Of a stretch of 19,235 nucleotides of DNA, positions 1 through 6,862 are shown one piece after another (position 1 is the first letter of the stretch; each line of letters begins with the position of its first letter). A program made the translations under genes and the position numbers. A model generated the notes under the pieces. That model saw only the letters and a list, made by a program, of their open reading frames with translations. It was not told the origin of the DNA and made no database searches. Origin of the DNA: Syntrophomonadaceae bacterium (lineage in GTDB: Bacteria; Bacillota; Syntrophomonadia; Syntrophomonadales; Syntrophomonadaceae); contig JAQVWB010000012.1 of the NCBI GenBank assembly GCA_028698695.1, forward strand, positions 1 to 19,235, in the 5' to 3' direction.

Positions 1-62
1 AAACCAGACCAAAACCATTCTAACACAGAATATAAGATTTTCGGGGATAAAACACTGCCTCT

Positions 63-1022
63 TTAATCGTCCTCCTGCTCAGTTGCCCTTATGCGTTCGC
101 AGCCTGGTTTGCAATTCCGACAGTCTTCATCTCCGCAGGGTTCTGCATGGACCAATACATGGACATAAGGGAGACGATCTTCAATTTCCTGTTCAATACG
201 ATCACAAAGTTCGTGGACCTGGACGATGGTCATATCCCGCTGAACTACCAGATGCATATCAACATAGCGCTCTGCACCGGCTTTTCTGGTCCTCAGCTGA
301 TGAAAACCTACAATTCCTTCTGCATCAATAATTTGCATGGCATTTTCTATTTCTGCTTCTTCTTCGGGAGGCAGGGCTACATCCAGCAGGGGCACCAGTG
401 CTTTGATGGTAAGCTCATAAGCAGTTTTAATTATTAATAGAGCAACCAACATAGCAATCAGAGGGTCAAGGATTTGAATGTTAGTAATGGATAAAACCAG
501 CAACCCCAACAGAACGCCAATCGAAGTATATACATCAGTGCGCAGATGCAGGGCATCGGCTTCTAATGCTACTGAATCGGTTTTCCTGGCTGTTTTCATT
601 AATATTCCGGAAATAATCCAGTTGACCAGTGAAGCAAAGGCCATAACCGCGATACCAATACCTATGGTTTCAACGCCCGTGCCTTCTATTATTTTCTTAT
701 AGGCTTCAACTATAATCCAGATAGCCGCCACAAATATTAACAGAGCTTCAATGGTACCGGACACATTTTCAAATTTACCGTGCCCGTAACGATGCTCTCT
801 ATCCGGGGGACGACTGGATATTTTTACGGCAGTAAAAGCGATAATGGCAGCTACCAGATCCAGAGCCGAGTGAATGGCTTCAGAAATAATACTGACTGAA
901 TTGGTGAGTATTCCCGCCACTAATTTTAAGCCTACCAGCAGGGTGTTTGAACAAATAGACAAGGCTGCTACCCTTTGTTTTTCGTCTGCCAATAATTCTT
1001 TGAAAAATTTAATTATACCCAT
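63..1022 (-). CDS. Cation diffusion facilitator (CDF) family metal exporter
   Basis: Membrane antiporter of the CDF family, expected to export divalent metal (Zn, Fe, Co or similar) from the cytoplasm in exchange for protons. The protein of 319 residues has about six membrane segments followed by a cytoplasmic domain. The metal site appears as HxxxD in TM2 (His51, Asp55, within SEAIHSALDL) and HxxxD in TM5 (His159, Asp163, within DALHLRTD); Mn-type CDFs usually have DxxxD instead. HRYGHGKFE after TM2 is a family hallmark. The C-terminus carries four cysteines (296, 301, 304, 308) and an acidic tail, an additional possible metal-binding site. I chose the ATG at 1022 because GGAGGA lies about 7 nt upstream. 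The frame stays open to an ATG at 1127, but that one has no ribosome binding site and the added segment overlaps a leader hairpin. No clear terminator is visible before position 1. Family call is secure; the metal is not determined. Confidence 0.93.
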   Translation of the reverse strand: MGIIKFFKELLADEKQRVAALSICSNTLLVGLKLVAGILTNSVSIISEAIHSALDLVAAIIAFTAVKISSRPPDREHRYGHGKFENVSGTIEALLIFVAAIWIIVEAYKKIIEGTGVETIGIGIAVMAFASLVNWIISGILMKTARKTDSVALEADALHLRTDVYTSIGVLLGLLVLSITNIQILDPLIAMLVALLIIKTAYELTIKALVPLLDVALPPEEEAEIENAMQIIDAEGIVGFHQLRTRKAGAERYVDMHLVVQRDMTIVQVHELCDRIEQEIEDRLPYVHVLVHAEPCGDEDCRNCKPGCERIRATEQEDD

Positions 1023-1047
1023 CAATTTTTCCTCCATACGAAGTAGT

Positions 1048-1086
1048 ATAAAAACGCGGGGCTTCATAAAACTGAAGTCCCGCGTT
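1048..1086 (-). terminator. Terminator-like hairpin in the CDF gene leader (candidate attenuator)
   Basis: On the minus strand a 14-bp stem (1073-1086 with 1053-1066, one G-U pair, 6-nt loop) is followed directly by five T residues. This is the architecture of an intrinsic terminator, yet it lies between the promoter and the start codon, so it may control read-through into the metal exporter. The roughly 55 nt upstream form only small stems, and I do not recognise a known riboswitch class. The sensing element, if any, is inference. Confidence 0.55.
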
Positions 1087-1148
1087 ATCCGCTGCTCATT
1101 GAGAGCCGAGTCATAAGACCTGACCATTCAAATAATCCAATTACTGAT

Positions 1149-1177
1149 ATTATAGTAAAACTTTCAGGGGTTGACAA
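1149..1177 (-). promoter_or_regulatory. Sigma-A-type promoter of the CDF transporter gene
   Basis: Read on the minus strand, TTGTCA (1172-1177) and TATAAT (1149-1154) are separated by exactly 17 nt. The -10 is perfect and the -35 has five of six consensus bases. Transcription should start near 1142, leaving an untranslated leader of about 120 nt before the ATG at 1022. Confidence 0.75.
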
Positions 1178-1231
1178 CAGGAAAATATATTAAATTAAAG
1201 AACCTGGCCTTTAACCCTATTTCGGGTATTG

Positions 1232-1245
1232 TTATTTGCAAATAA
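1232..1245. promoter_or_regulatory. 14-bp perfect palindrome, candidate MarR operator
   Basis: TTATTTGCAAATAA reads identically on both strands. It lies 52 bp upstream of the marR start, in the divergent region between marR and the CDF gene. MarR dimers bind AT-rich palindromes of roughly this length and often repress their own operon. No strong sigma-A promoter could be fixed next to it: TTGACA at 1171 lacks a good -10. Operator role is inferred from position and symmetry. Confidence 0.4.
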
Positions 1246-1297
1246 AATAGATAACATATAAATAAATAACACGCTAACTAAAATGAGGTGTCTTGAA

Positions 1298-1732
1298 ATG
1301 CAGTTCAATGATCTAATTTGTTTTCGACTGGGGTCAATAACGCGGCGTATATCACGTTATTATAACAATCGCTTTGCAGAATTAGGCATTACACTGGGTC
1401 AGTCTTTTGTATTATATAGTTTGCTGGAACGGGACGGCAGAAGTGTAAAAGATATTGCTGCTGCTGTGCAACTGGATAGTCCGGCAGTTACAGGACTGGT
1501 TGATCGTCTGGTCAAAGAGGGTCTGGTGATACGGAGTGAAGATCCGGACGACCGGCGCAGCGTAAATGTGTTTCTAACCGACCGAGGCCTGCAGGTGGCC
1601 AATGAATCCCTGGCTATAACCAGGGAATTTAATCAGTACCTGTTTGATAATCATTGTGATACAGCGGTGGCTGAAATTGAACACTCTCTATTGCAATGGG
1701 AAGAAGTTATATCTCAGTCAGAAATTAATTAA
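1298..1732 (+). CDS. MarR family transcriptional regulator
   Basis: Small winged-helix DNA-binding regulator of 144 residues, the usual MarR length. The central part has the family pattern: a recognition helix around QLDSPAVTGLVDRLVKEGLV, then the wing motif with the DDRRSVNVFLTDRG signature that contacts DNA. N- and C-terminal helices would form the dimer interface. I place the start at the second ATG (1298) because GAGGTG (1285-1290) sits 7 nt upstream; the ATG at 1283 overlaps that ribosome binding site. The gene is followed after 16 nt by a molybdopterin oxidoreductase, so the two are probably co-transcribed and the regulator likely controls that operon. It is divergent from a metal exporter, which it could also influence. 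No redox-sensing cysteine pair is evident. The ligand cannot be told. Confidence 0.9.
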   Translation: MQFNDLICFRLGSITRRISRYYNNRFAELGITLGQSFVLYSLLERDGRSVKDIAAAVQLDSPAVTGLVDRLVKEGLVIRSEDPDDRRSVNVFLTDRGLQVANESLAITREFNQYLFDNHCDTAVAEIEHSLLQWEEVISQSEIN

Positions 1733-1748
1733 GTTGGGAGGGTTCCTA

Positions 1749-4046
1749 ATGGGAGAAAACCTGCAACCCGCCAATGAATCAGCAGATGCCGTATGGAAAA
1801 AGACTGGTTGTGCGCTTTGCCCACAGAATTGCGGACTGGAAGTACTGGTGGAAAACAATCGTATCATCAGAGTGAAACCGGATAAGGAAAATCCACGCAG
1901 TGAAGGTTATTGTTGTCGCAAAGGATTAAATATTGCCTATTATGTGCACCATGCTGATCGTCTTACGCATCCCCTGAAGAAGGCAGGCAACGATTTTGTG
2001 CAAATTTCCTGGGAACAGGCCATTAGAGAAATTGCTGAGAAGTTAGGCAAGGTTGTAAATGAGCATGGTCCCCGTTCAGTTGCCTTTATGGGTTTGGCCG
2101 GTACCACTTGTTCATCGGAAGCTGCTTATGGCTTGCGTATGTTAAATAATCTTGGTTCCCGGTATTATTATAATGCGCTGGCAGCTGAGCTTACCGGTTT
2201 GTTCTGGGGATATGGCCGTATGCTGGGTAAACAATACCTGGCTACAATGCCCGATGAACATCATACAGATATGTTGATGATAATTGGCTGGAATCCATGG
2301 ATGACCCATCAAATGCCGCAGGCCAGACGATATTTACAGAAGTTTTCCAAAGACCCGGATAAATTATTGGTGGTAATTGATCCGCGGCGTTCTGAGACAG
2401 CGGAGAAAGCTGATATTCACCTGCCCATACGCCCGGGTACCGATGCGTTATTTACGCGGGCCATGATTGCGATTATTCTGCAGGAGGGTTGGCAAAATCA
2501 GGAGTATATTGATAACCATGTAAGTCAACTGGAGCAGATAAAACCCTGGTTTGTGGATTTTGATGCCCGTGAAGCCTGTCAGGTATGTGGCTTGGAATAT
2601 GAATTGGTTAAAAAAGTAGCCCATTTATTTGCAACGCGCAAGTCGTCCCTGCATCAGGACTTGGGGGTTTTAATGAACCGTCATAGTTCGGTCACCACCT
2701 ATCTGCAAAATATTTTACTGGCTATCTGCGGTAGATTATTGGTGCCGGGAGGTAATGTAGTGCCGGGGGCTTTGGTGCCAATGGGTTCACATACGGATGA
2801 ACGCAACGATAAATACTGGAGAACAGTTCAGACCAACTATTTCCCGGTTCTGGGTATATATCCGCCCAATGTTATGCCTGAGGAAATAAACAATGACCAT
2901 CCGGAAAGACTGCGGGCCGTAATAGTTACTCAATGTAATCCGGTGCGTTCTTATGCGGATACAACTGCTTACGAAGAAGCTTTCAGCAAACTGGATTTGT
3001 TGGTTACTACGGAAATCGCCATGACCGAGACCACCCGCATGTCTGACTATGTTCTGCCGGCCCTCTCGGCTTACGAGTCATGGGATACCTCCTATTTGCA
3101 GTTTACCTTTCCGGAGGTTTATTTACAGATGCGTCGACCGGTCATCGATCCCGAAGGTGAGCCTTTGGAATTAAGTGAAATCTGGACCAGACTGGCTGAT
3201 GAAATGGGATTTATCCCTCCTATTCCGGAAGCGTTGTATGAGGCAGCGTATAAATCACGCATGGAATATGCTCAGACTTTGTTCGCCAGTGTGCAGGCTG
3301 ATCCAAAACTAATGAAAGCCATGCCGTTTGTGGTGGCAAAAACTTTAGGCAAGGCTATGGGTTCGGTTCATCTGGCCTGGTTATGGGCAGTATTGCAGGT
3401 GGCTTCCGGGGAGTTCAGGGATAATGCCGTGCGGGCAGGATTTAAGCCGGGTGCCAATTTAAGTGATGATATATTTCAGGCTATAGTTGATCATCCGGAG
3501 GGACTGTGGATTGGCAAAGCCGACATGAATAATAACCTGTCCAATATTCGTACAGATGATAAGCGCATTAATCTCTATATTCCGGAAGTAGAGGAATGGG
3601 TACTCAGTATTACTCCTCAGAATGAAGAAAAACAATTACAGTTGGATGAGAGTTATCCATTTATTCTTATGGCGGGTCGGCATACGGATATGAATTCCAA
3701 TACCAGCATGCGCAACCCGGAATGGAATCGGGGGAGGAGAGCCTGTACTCTGGCTATGAATCCGGTTGACGCTGAGAGGCTGCAAATGGTTGACGGGCAG
3801 AAGGTAAAAGTTATTACCGAGGCCGGAGCTGTGGAAATTGAGCTGGAAGTTACCGAGGATACGCGTCGCGGCCAGGTACTTATGCCACAAGGCTTTGGTC
3901 TGGATTATAATGGTGAGGTCTACGGTGCTAACGTCAACCGTTTAACCAAAAACACCAATCGTGATCGACTGGCAGGTACCCCTTTGCACCGTTTTGTACG
4001 CTGCCGGGTAGAGAAGATTAACCGGACACAAGGGGAAGTCTTTTAA
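1749..4046 (+). CDS. Molybdopterin-dependent oxidoreductase (MopB family)
   Basis: Large catalytic subunit of the Mo/W-bis-MGD enzyme family, 765 residues. The N-terminus holds a [4Fe-4S] motif C-x2-C-x3-C (Cys21, 24, 28) with the fourth Cys at 55 or 56. Cofactor-binding stretches follow, such as GWNPWMTHQ and VVIDPRRSETAEKADIHLPIRPGTD. A molydopterin dinucleotide-binding domain lies at about 635-755. No Tat signal is seen, so it should be cytoplasmic. No electron-transfer or membrane subunit is adjacent. At the position where formate dehydrogenases have the Cys/SeCys metal ligand, my hand alignment gives Ala146 within NALAAELTG, so substrate assignment by analogy with formate dehydrogenase is unsafe. 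The start at 1749 is set by GGGAGGG 6 nt upstream; it lies 16 nt after marR. A metallo-beta-lactamase-fold gene follows. The substrate is unknown. Confidence 0.88.
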   Translation: MGENLQPANESADAVWKKTGCALCPQNCGLEVLVENNRIIRVKPDKENPRSEGYCCRKGLNIAYYVHHADRLTHPLKKAGNDFVQISWEQAIREIAEKLGKVVNEHGPRSVAFMGLAGTTCSSEAAYGLRMLNNLGSRYYYNALAAELTGLFWGYGRMLGKQYLATMPDEHHTDMLMIIGWNPWMTHQMPQARRYLQKFSKDPDKLLVVIDPRRSETAEKADIHLPIRPGTDALFTRAMIAIILQEGWQNQEYIDNHVSQLEQIKPWFVDFDAREACQVCGLEYELVKKVAHLFATRKSSLHQDLGVLMNRHSSVTTYLQNILLAICGRLLVPGGNVVPGALVPMGSHTDERNDKYWRTVQTNYFPVLGIYPPNVMPEEINNDHPERLRAVIVTQCNPVRSYADTTAYEEAFSKLDLLVTTEIAMTETTRMSDYVLPALSAYESWDTSYLQFTFPEVYLQMRRPVIDPEGEPLELSEIWTRLADEMGFIPPIPEALYEAAYKSRMEYAQTLFASVQADPKLMKAMPFVVAKTLGKAMGSVHLAWLWAVLQVASGEFRDNAVRAGFKPGANLSDDIFQAIVDHPEGLWIGKADMNNNLSNIRTDDKRINLYIPEVEEWVLSITPQNEEKQLQLDESYPFILMAGRHTDMNSNTSMRNPEWNRGRRACTLAMNPVDAERLQMVDGQKVKVITEAGAVEIELEVTEDTRRGQVLMPQGFGLDYNGEVYGANVNRLTKNTNRDRLAGTPLHRFVRCRVEKINRTQGEVF

Positions 4047-4083
4047 ACAAAACATAAGCAAATGGTATGGAAGGGGAACAATG

Positions 4084-4866
4084 ATGTTAAGTAGCAGTAA
4101 ATACGGAGATATAACTATCAATCGGGGCGTATGTTCACTTTTGGGATATAAGATTATTATCTATCTTTATCTGGTTGATGGACTTTTGATCGATTGCGGA
4201 GCCAGCCAACTAAAACGAGAAAGCAGTAAGTTCTTTCAGGAGAATAATATCGGGCAGGTTGCTCTGTCTCATGTCCACGAAGATCATTCCGGAATGGCTG
4301 CATGGCTTCAGCAAAATAAGAATATACCGGTTTATCTGCATGAGATGGCGATACCGCAAGCGCGTAAAAAAGGGAAATACCCTTTATATCGTCGCGTAAT
4401 GTGGGGGAACCGTCCAGCATTTAACCCCCAACCGATTCCGGATATACTAAAAACCGCACAGTATACTTTTGAGATTATCGAGTCTCCCGGACATACAGAG
4501 TATCATAAAGTTTTTTATGAAAAGCAACAGGGTTGGCTTTTTACCGGTGATCTGTATGTAGGTGCGAAACAACTTGTGGCTTTTAAGGATGAAAATATGA
4601 AAGATAGCATTGCGTCACTTCATAAACTCCTGCAACTGGATTTCCAGACCGTTTTTTGTGCACATGCCGGGGTAGTAGACAATGGAAAAGCTGCGCTTCA
4701 GAAAAAGCTGGAGTATCTGCTGGACTTACAGATAAAAGTGGAAAGTCTGCGCCAGCAGGGTATGACTAATCGTGAAATTGATCAAAAACTTTTCCCGGTG
4801 ATTCCTCTTATAACCAGAGTATCGCACGGAGAATGGTCGTCCTACAATATCATAAGCACTATTTAA
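4084..4866 (+). CDS. Metallo-beta-lactamase-fold hydrolase
   Basis: Soluble protein of about 260 residues with the MBL-fold dinuclear metal site: HxHxDH (HVHEDH, residues 63-68), the third-strand histidine in SPGHTE (137), the bridging aspartate in FTGD (156) and the final histidine in CAHAG (194). The family includes glyoxalase II-like thioesterases, lactonases, nucleases and flavoprotein oxidoreductases. There is no flavodoxin domain here and length fits a stand-alone hydrolase. AAGGGGA lies 3 nt before an ATG at 4081 and 6 nt before the next ATG at 4084; I prefer 4084, but one extra residue is possible. It follows the molybdopterin enzyme by 37 nt and probably belongs to the same transcript, so it may process that enzyme's substrate or product. 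This is inference. Confidence 0.88.
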   Translation: MLSSSKYGDITINRGVCSLLGYKIIIYLYLVDGLLIDCGASQLKRESSKFFQENNIGQVALSHVHEDHSGMAAWLQQNKNIPVYLHEMAIPQARKKGKYPLYRRVMWGNRPAFNPQPIPDILKTAQYTFEIIESPGHTEYHKVFYEKQQGWLFTGDLYVGAKQLVAFKDENMKDSIASLHKLLQLDFQTVFCAHAGVVDNGKAALQKKLEYLLDLQIKVESLRQQGMTNREIDQKLFPVIPLITRVSHGEWSSYNIISTI

Positions 4867-4995
4867 AATATGATTGCATCTGCCATAACACAGCAAAAAC
4901 GTACCCTTGTGTCGAATAATTTATACATTTTGATAAAACCTTCTCGCGCTTGGTTTTGTATGGTAAACTAATCTAAATTATTCAGGAGGCTGATC

Positions 4996-5880
4996 ATGAA
5001 GAGAATAGGGTTATATTTGCTCGTTAACTTGCTGGTTTTAACCACAATAGTTATTGTTACAACATTATTGGGTGTCAACACTTATATGACTTCCAATGGT
5101 TTGGATTATTTTAGCCTGTTGATTTTCGCTGCCGTGGTTGGATTCAGCGGCTCATTCATCTCCCTGCTTATGTCAAAATGGATGGCAAAAAAGATGATGA
5201 ACGTAAAAGTATTAAACCCGGACAGCCAGCTTAATTCACAGGAACAGCAATTGGTGACCACGGTTTACAACTTAGCTAGACAGGCAGGTTTACAAAAAAT
5301 GCCCGAGGTAGGAATTTACCCTTCCGCGGAGGTTAACGCTTTTGCAACCGGCCCATCCCGGAATAATTCACTGGTAGCAGTCTCGCAAGGCTTGTTAAGT
5401 ACAATGGATCGTGATTCCATTGAAGGGGTTCTGGCCCATGAAATTGCTCATGTGACCAACGGAGACATGGTTACCATGACGCTTTTACAGGGTATCATCA
5501 ACACATTCGTAGTGTTTCTGTCTCGAATTATTGCTTATTTCGCTTCGATGTTTGTCAGGGAAGAGTTGCGTGGAATCGTCCATTTCATATCTGTTCTGGT
5601 ATTTCAAATCCTGCTTTCCATTCTGGGCAGCATTGCAGTAATGGCTTATTCGAGACAACGCGAGTTTGCTGCAGACAGCGGGGGAGCATCTTTAGCCGGG
5701 AAACAAAAAATGATAAAAGCTCTTAAATCGCTTAAAACCACCACGGGACTAATTGATAATGAACATGAAGCCTTGGCAACTTTTAAAATTAGCGGGGAAA
5801 AAAGAAACGGGTTACGCCAATTGCTGGCCAGTCATCCTGACCTTGATGAACGCATTGCACGATTGGAAAGCTCAGTCTAA
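4996..5880 (+). CDS. htpX: Membrane zinc metalloprotease HtpX
   Basis: M48-family integral membrane endopeptidase that degrades damaged or misfolded membrane proteins, 294 residues, typical for HtpX. Two N-terminal membrane segments (about 5-28 and 38-60) precede the active site HEIAH (148-152, the HExxH zinc motif). Two more hydrophobic segments lie at about 165-185 and 195-217, and the third zinc ligand is Glu223 in REFAADSGGA. AGGAGG lies 6 nt before the ATG. It appears monocistronic: 129 bp of non-coding DNA precede it, without a promoter I would defend, and a terminator-like hairpin repeat follows. Confidence 0.95.
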   Translation: MKRIGLYLLVNLLVLTTIVIVTTLLGVNTYMTSNGLDYFSLLIFAAVVGFSGSFISLLMSKWMAKKMMNVKVLNPDSQLNSQEQQLVTTVYNLARQAGLQKMPEVGIYPSAEVNAFATGPSRNNSLVAVSQGLLSTMDRDSIEGVLAHEIAHVTNGDMVTMTLLQGIINTFVVFLSRIIAYFASMFVREELRGIVHFISVLVFQILLSILGSIAVMAYSRQREFAADSGGASLAGKQKMIKALKSLKTTTGLIDNEHEALATFKISGEKRNGLRQLLASHPDLDERIARLESSV

Positions 5881-5925
5881 AGAAGAAGCAAATTATGTGA
5901 TATCCAGGCTTTCCTCCTATGTCCG

Positions 5926-6033
5926 GCTGAGATTAAAAGTCTCTGCTACAATTTAACTGCTATGCGGAGACTAAAAGTCTCCGTTGCTCCTACAATTTAG
6001 CGGAGGCTGAAAGCCTCCGCTACAGTTTTTTTT
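5926..6033 (+). repeat. Three tandem copies of a hairpin repeat
   Basis: Three related units lie downstream of htpX. Copy 1 is 5926-5955, copy 2 is 5964-5999 with about 6 extra nt after the stem, and copy 3 is 6000-6033. Each is a 9-bp stem with a 3-nt loop (AAA, AAA, GAA) followed by TACAATTTA or TACAGTTTT. The stems read GCTGAGATT/AGTCTCTGC, GCGGAGACT/AGTCTCCGT and GCGGAGGCT/AGCCTCCGC, so substitutions are mostly paired across the stem. A fourth copy in opposite orientation is at 10014-10043. Confidence 0.8.
5998..6033 (+). terminator. Probable intrinsic terminator after htpX (third hairpin copy)
   Basis: The third repeat copy forms a perfect 11-bp stem (5998-6008 with 6012-6022, loop GAA). 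A 3-nt spacer and then eight T residues (6026-6033) follow. It is about 120 nt past the htpX stop and well placed to separate htpX from the next operon. Confidence 0.6.
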
Positions 6034-6142
6034 ATTACTTCACTCCTAACGCCTAACCAATTCCATTCAAATTTTATAAAATACATAGCCTGACCAACGC
6101 AGGGGAATTATAAGCTTAAATAGTTTGGAAAGGATGTGCGCA

Positions 6143-6862
6143 ATGGCGAATTTTCCTTTTGGGTTAATTGCCCTGTTGGTGGTTTCAATTTTGATTTATT
6201 TTGGCATTGCTCACCGGGTGTTGGATCGTTTGCATCTTAGCGACCGGGGAGCATTGGGCGTTATTGCTCTAATAATTGTAGGAAGTTTTATTGATGTTCC
6301 TTTGGGTGCCAGAGTAACTATTAATCTGGGTGGAGTAGTGGCAGTAGGTTTGGCGGTGTATGTTTGGATAAAAGCTGGCACTGCAAAGGAAAAAACCCGG
6401 GCGATAATAGCAGCAATAGTAACTGGTCTGGCTTTGTATCTGGCCGGTCGATTTTTAGGAGCCGAACCGGAACAAATATTTGTAGACCCCATTTACATTT
6501 ATCCGCTGGTAGCAGGTATAGTAGGTTACCTGGCCGGCAGGTCCAGGCGGGGAGCTTTTTTTGCTGCTGTTATGGGAGTTTTAGCTCTGGATGTTGGTCA
6601 GTTATATTATCTGCTCACCACCGGAGTTCGGGGTGCTGTCTATGTCGGTGGAGCCGGGGCTTTTGATTCCCTGATATTAGCCGGAATATTAGCGGTAGTT
6701 TTAGCTGAAGTAATTGGGGAATCTCTGGAACGAATAGCCGGGGGGCCTGCAACCGAGGGTCGACCCGAGGAGTTAATTCGCAACTTGCAGGAACCCGAAC
6801 CTGAGCCGGCCCGTAAGCCGATGCCCGATGTTGAGGAACGGGGTGATGATCAGCATGAGTAG
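6143..6862 (+). CDS. DUF1614-like polytopic membrane protein
   Basis: Integral membrane protein of 239 residues with about seven hydrophobic segments (roughly 5-24, 36-55, 60-77, 86-103, 118-134, 138-158, 174-195) and a charged, proline/glutamate-rich cytoplasmic-looking tail from about 200. The stretch GSFIDVPLGARVTINLGG matches my memory of the DUF1614 family, which has no assigned function. The start is set at ATG 6143 with AAGGA about 8 nt upstream; in-frame TTG 6125 and ATG 6134 are upstream alternatives that overlap the ribosome binding site. It is the first gene of the SpoIIP/YIEGIA operon, and its 3' end overlaps the spoIIP-like start by 17 nt, implying translational coupling. No convincing promoter was found in the 110 bp upstream. 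Family assignment is moderately sure. Confidence 0.75.
   Translation: MANFPFGLIALLVVSILIYFGIAHRVLDRLHLSDRGALGVIALIIVGSFIDVPLGARVTINLGGVVAVGLAVYVWIKAGTAKEKTRAIIAAIVTGLALYLAGRFLGAEPEQIFVDPIYIYPLVAGIVGYLAGRSRRGAFFAAVMGVLALDVGQLYYLLTTGVRGAVYVGGAGAFDSLILAGILAVVLAEVIGESLERIAGGPATEGRPEELIRNLQEPEPEPARKPMPDVEERGDDQHE

Noticed and set aside
83..437. Plus-strand reading frames inside the CDF gene
   Set aside because: They lie antisense to a well-supported gene, lack recognisable domains and overlap each other in different frames.
1023..1127. 35-residue N-terminal extension of the CDF exporter (ATG at 1127)
   Set aside because: No ribosome binding site precedes it, the segment is not family-like, and it spans the leader hairpin. 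The ATG at 1022 has a good GGAGGA site.
1053..1140. Known NiCo or Mn riboswitch in the CDF leader
   Set aside because: The conserved core sequences I remember for these classes were not found. Only an unclassified attenuator is claimed.
4890..4980. Promoter or terminator between the MBL gene and htpX
   Set aside because: A 6-bp AAAACC/GGTTTT stem with a long loop and a TGGTAAACT extended -10 without a -35 are too weak to call.
5926..6033. CRISPR array
   Set aside because: Units are self-complementary hairpins nearly adjacent to each other, without constant-length unique spacers or cas genes.
6034..6142. Sporulation or sigma-A promoter for the DUF1614 operon
   Set aside because: AATACATA near 6080-6090 partly resembles a sigma-E -10, and TATAAA is nearby, but neither has a matching -35 at proper spacing.
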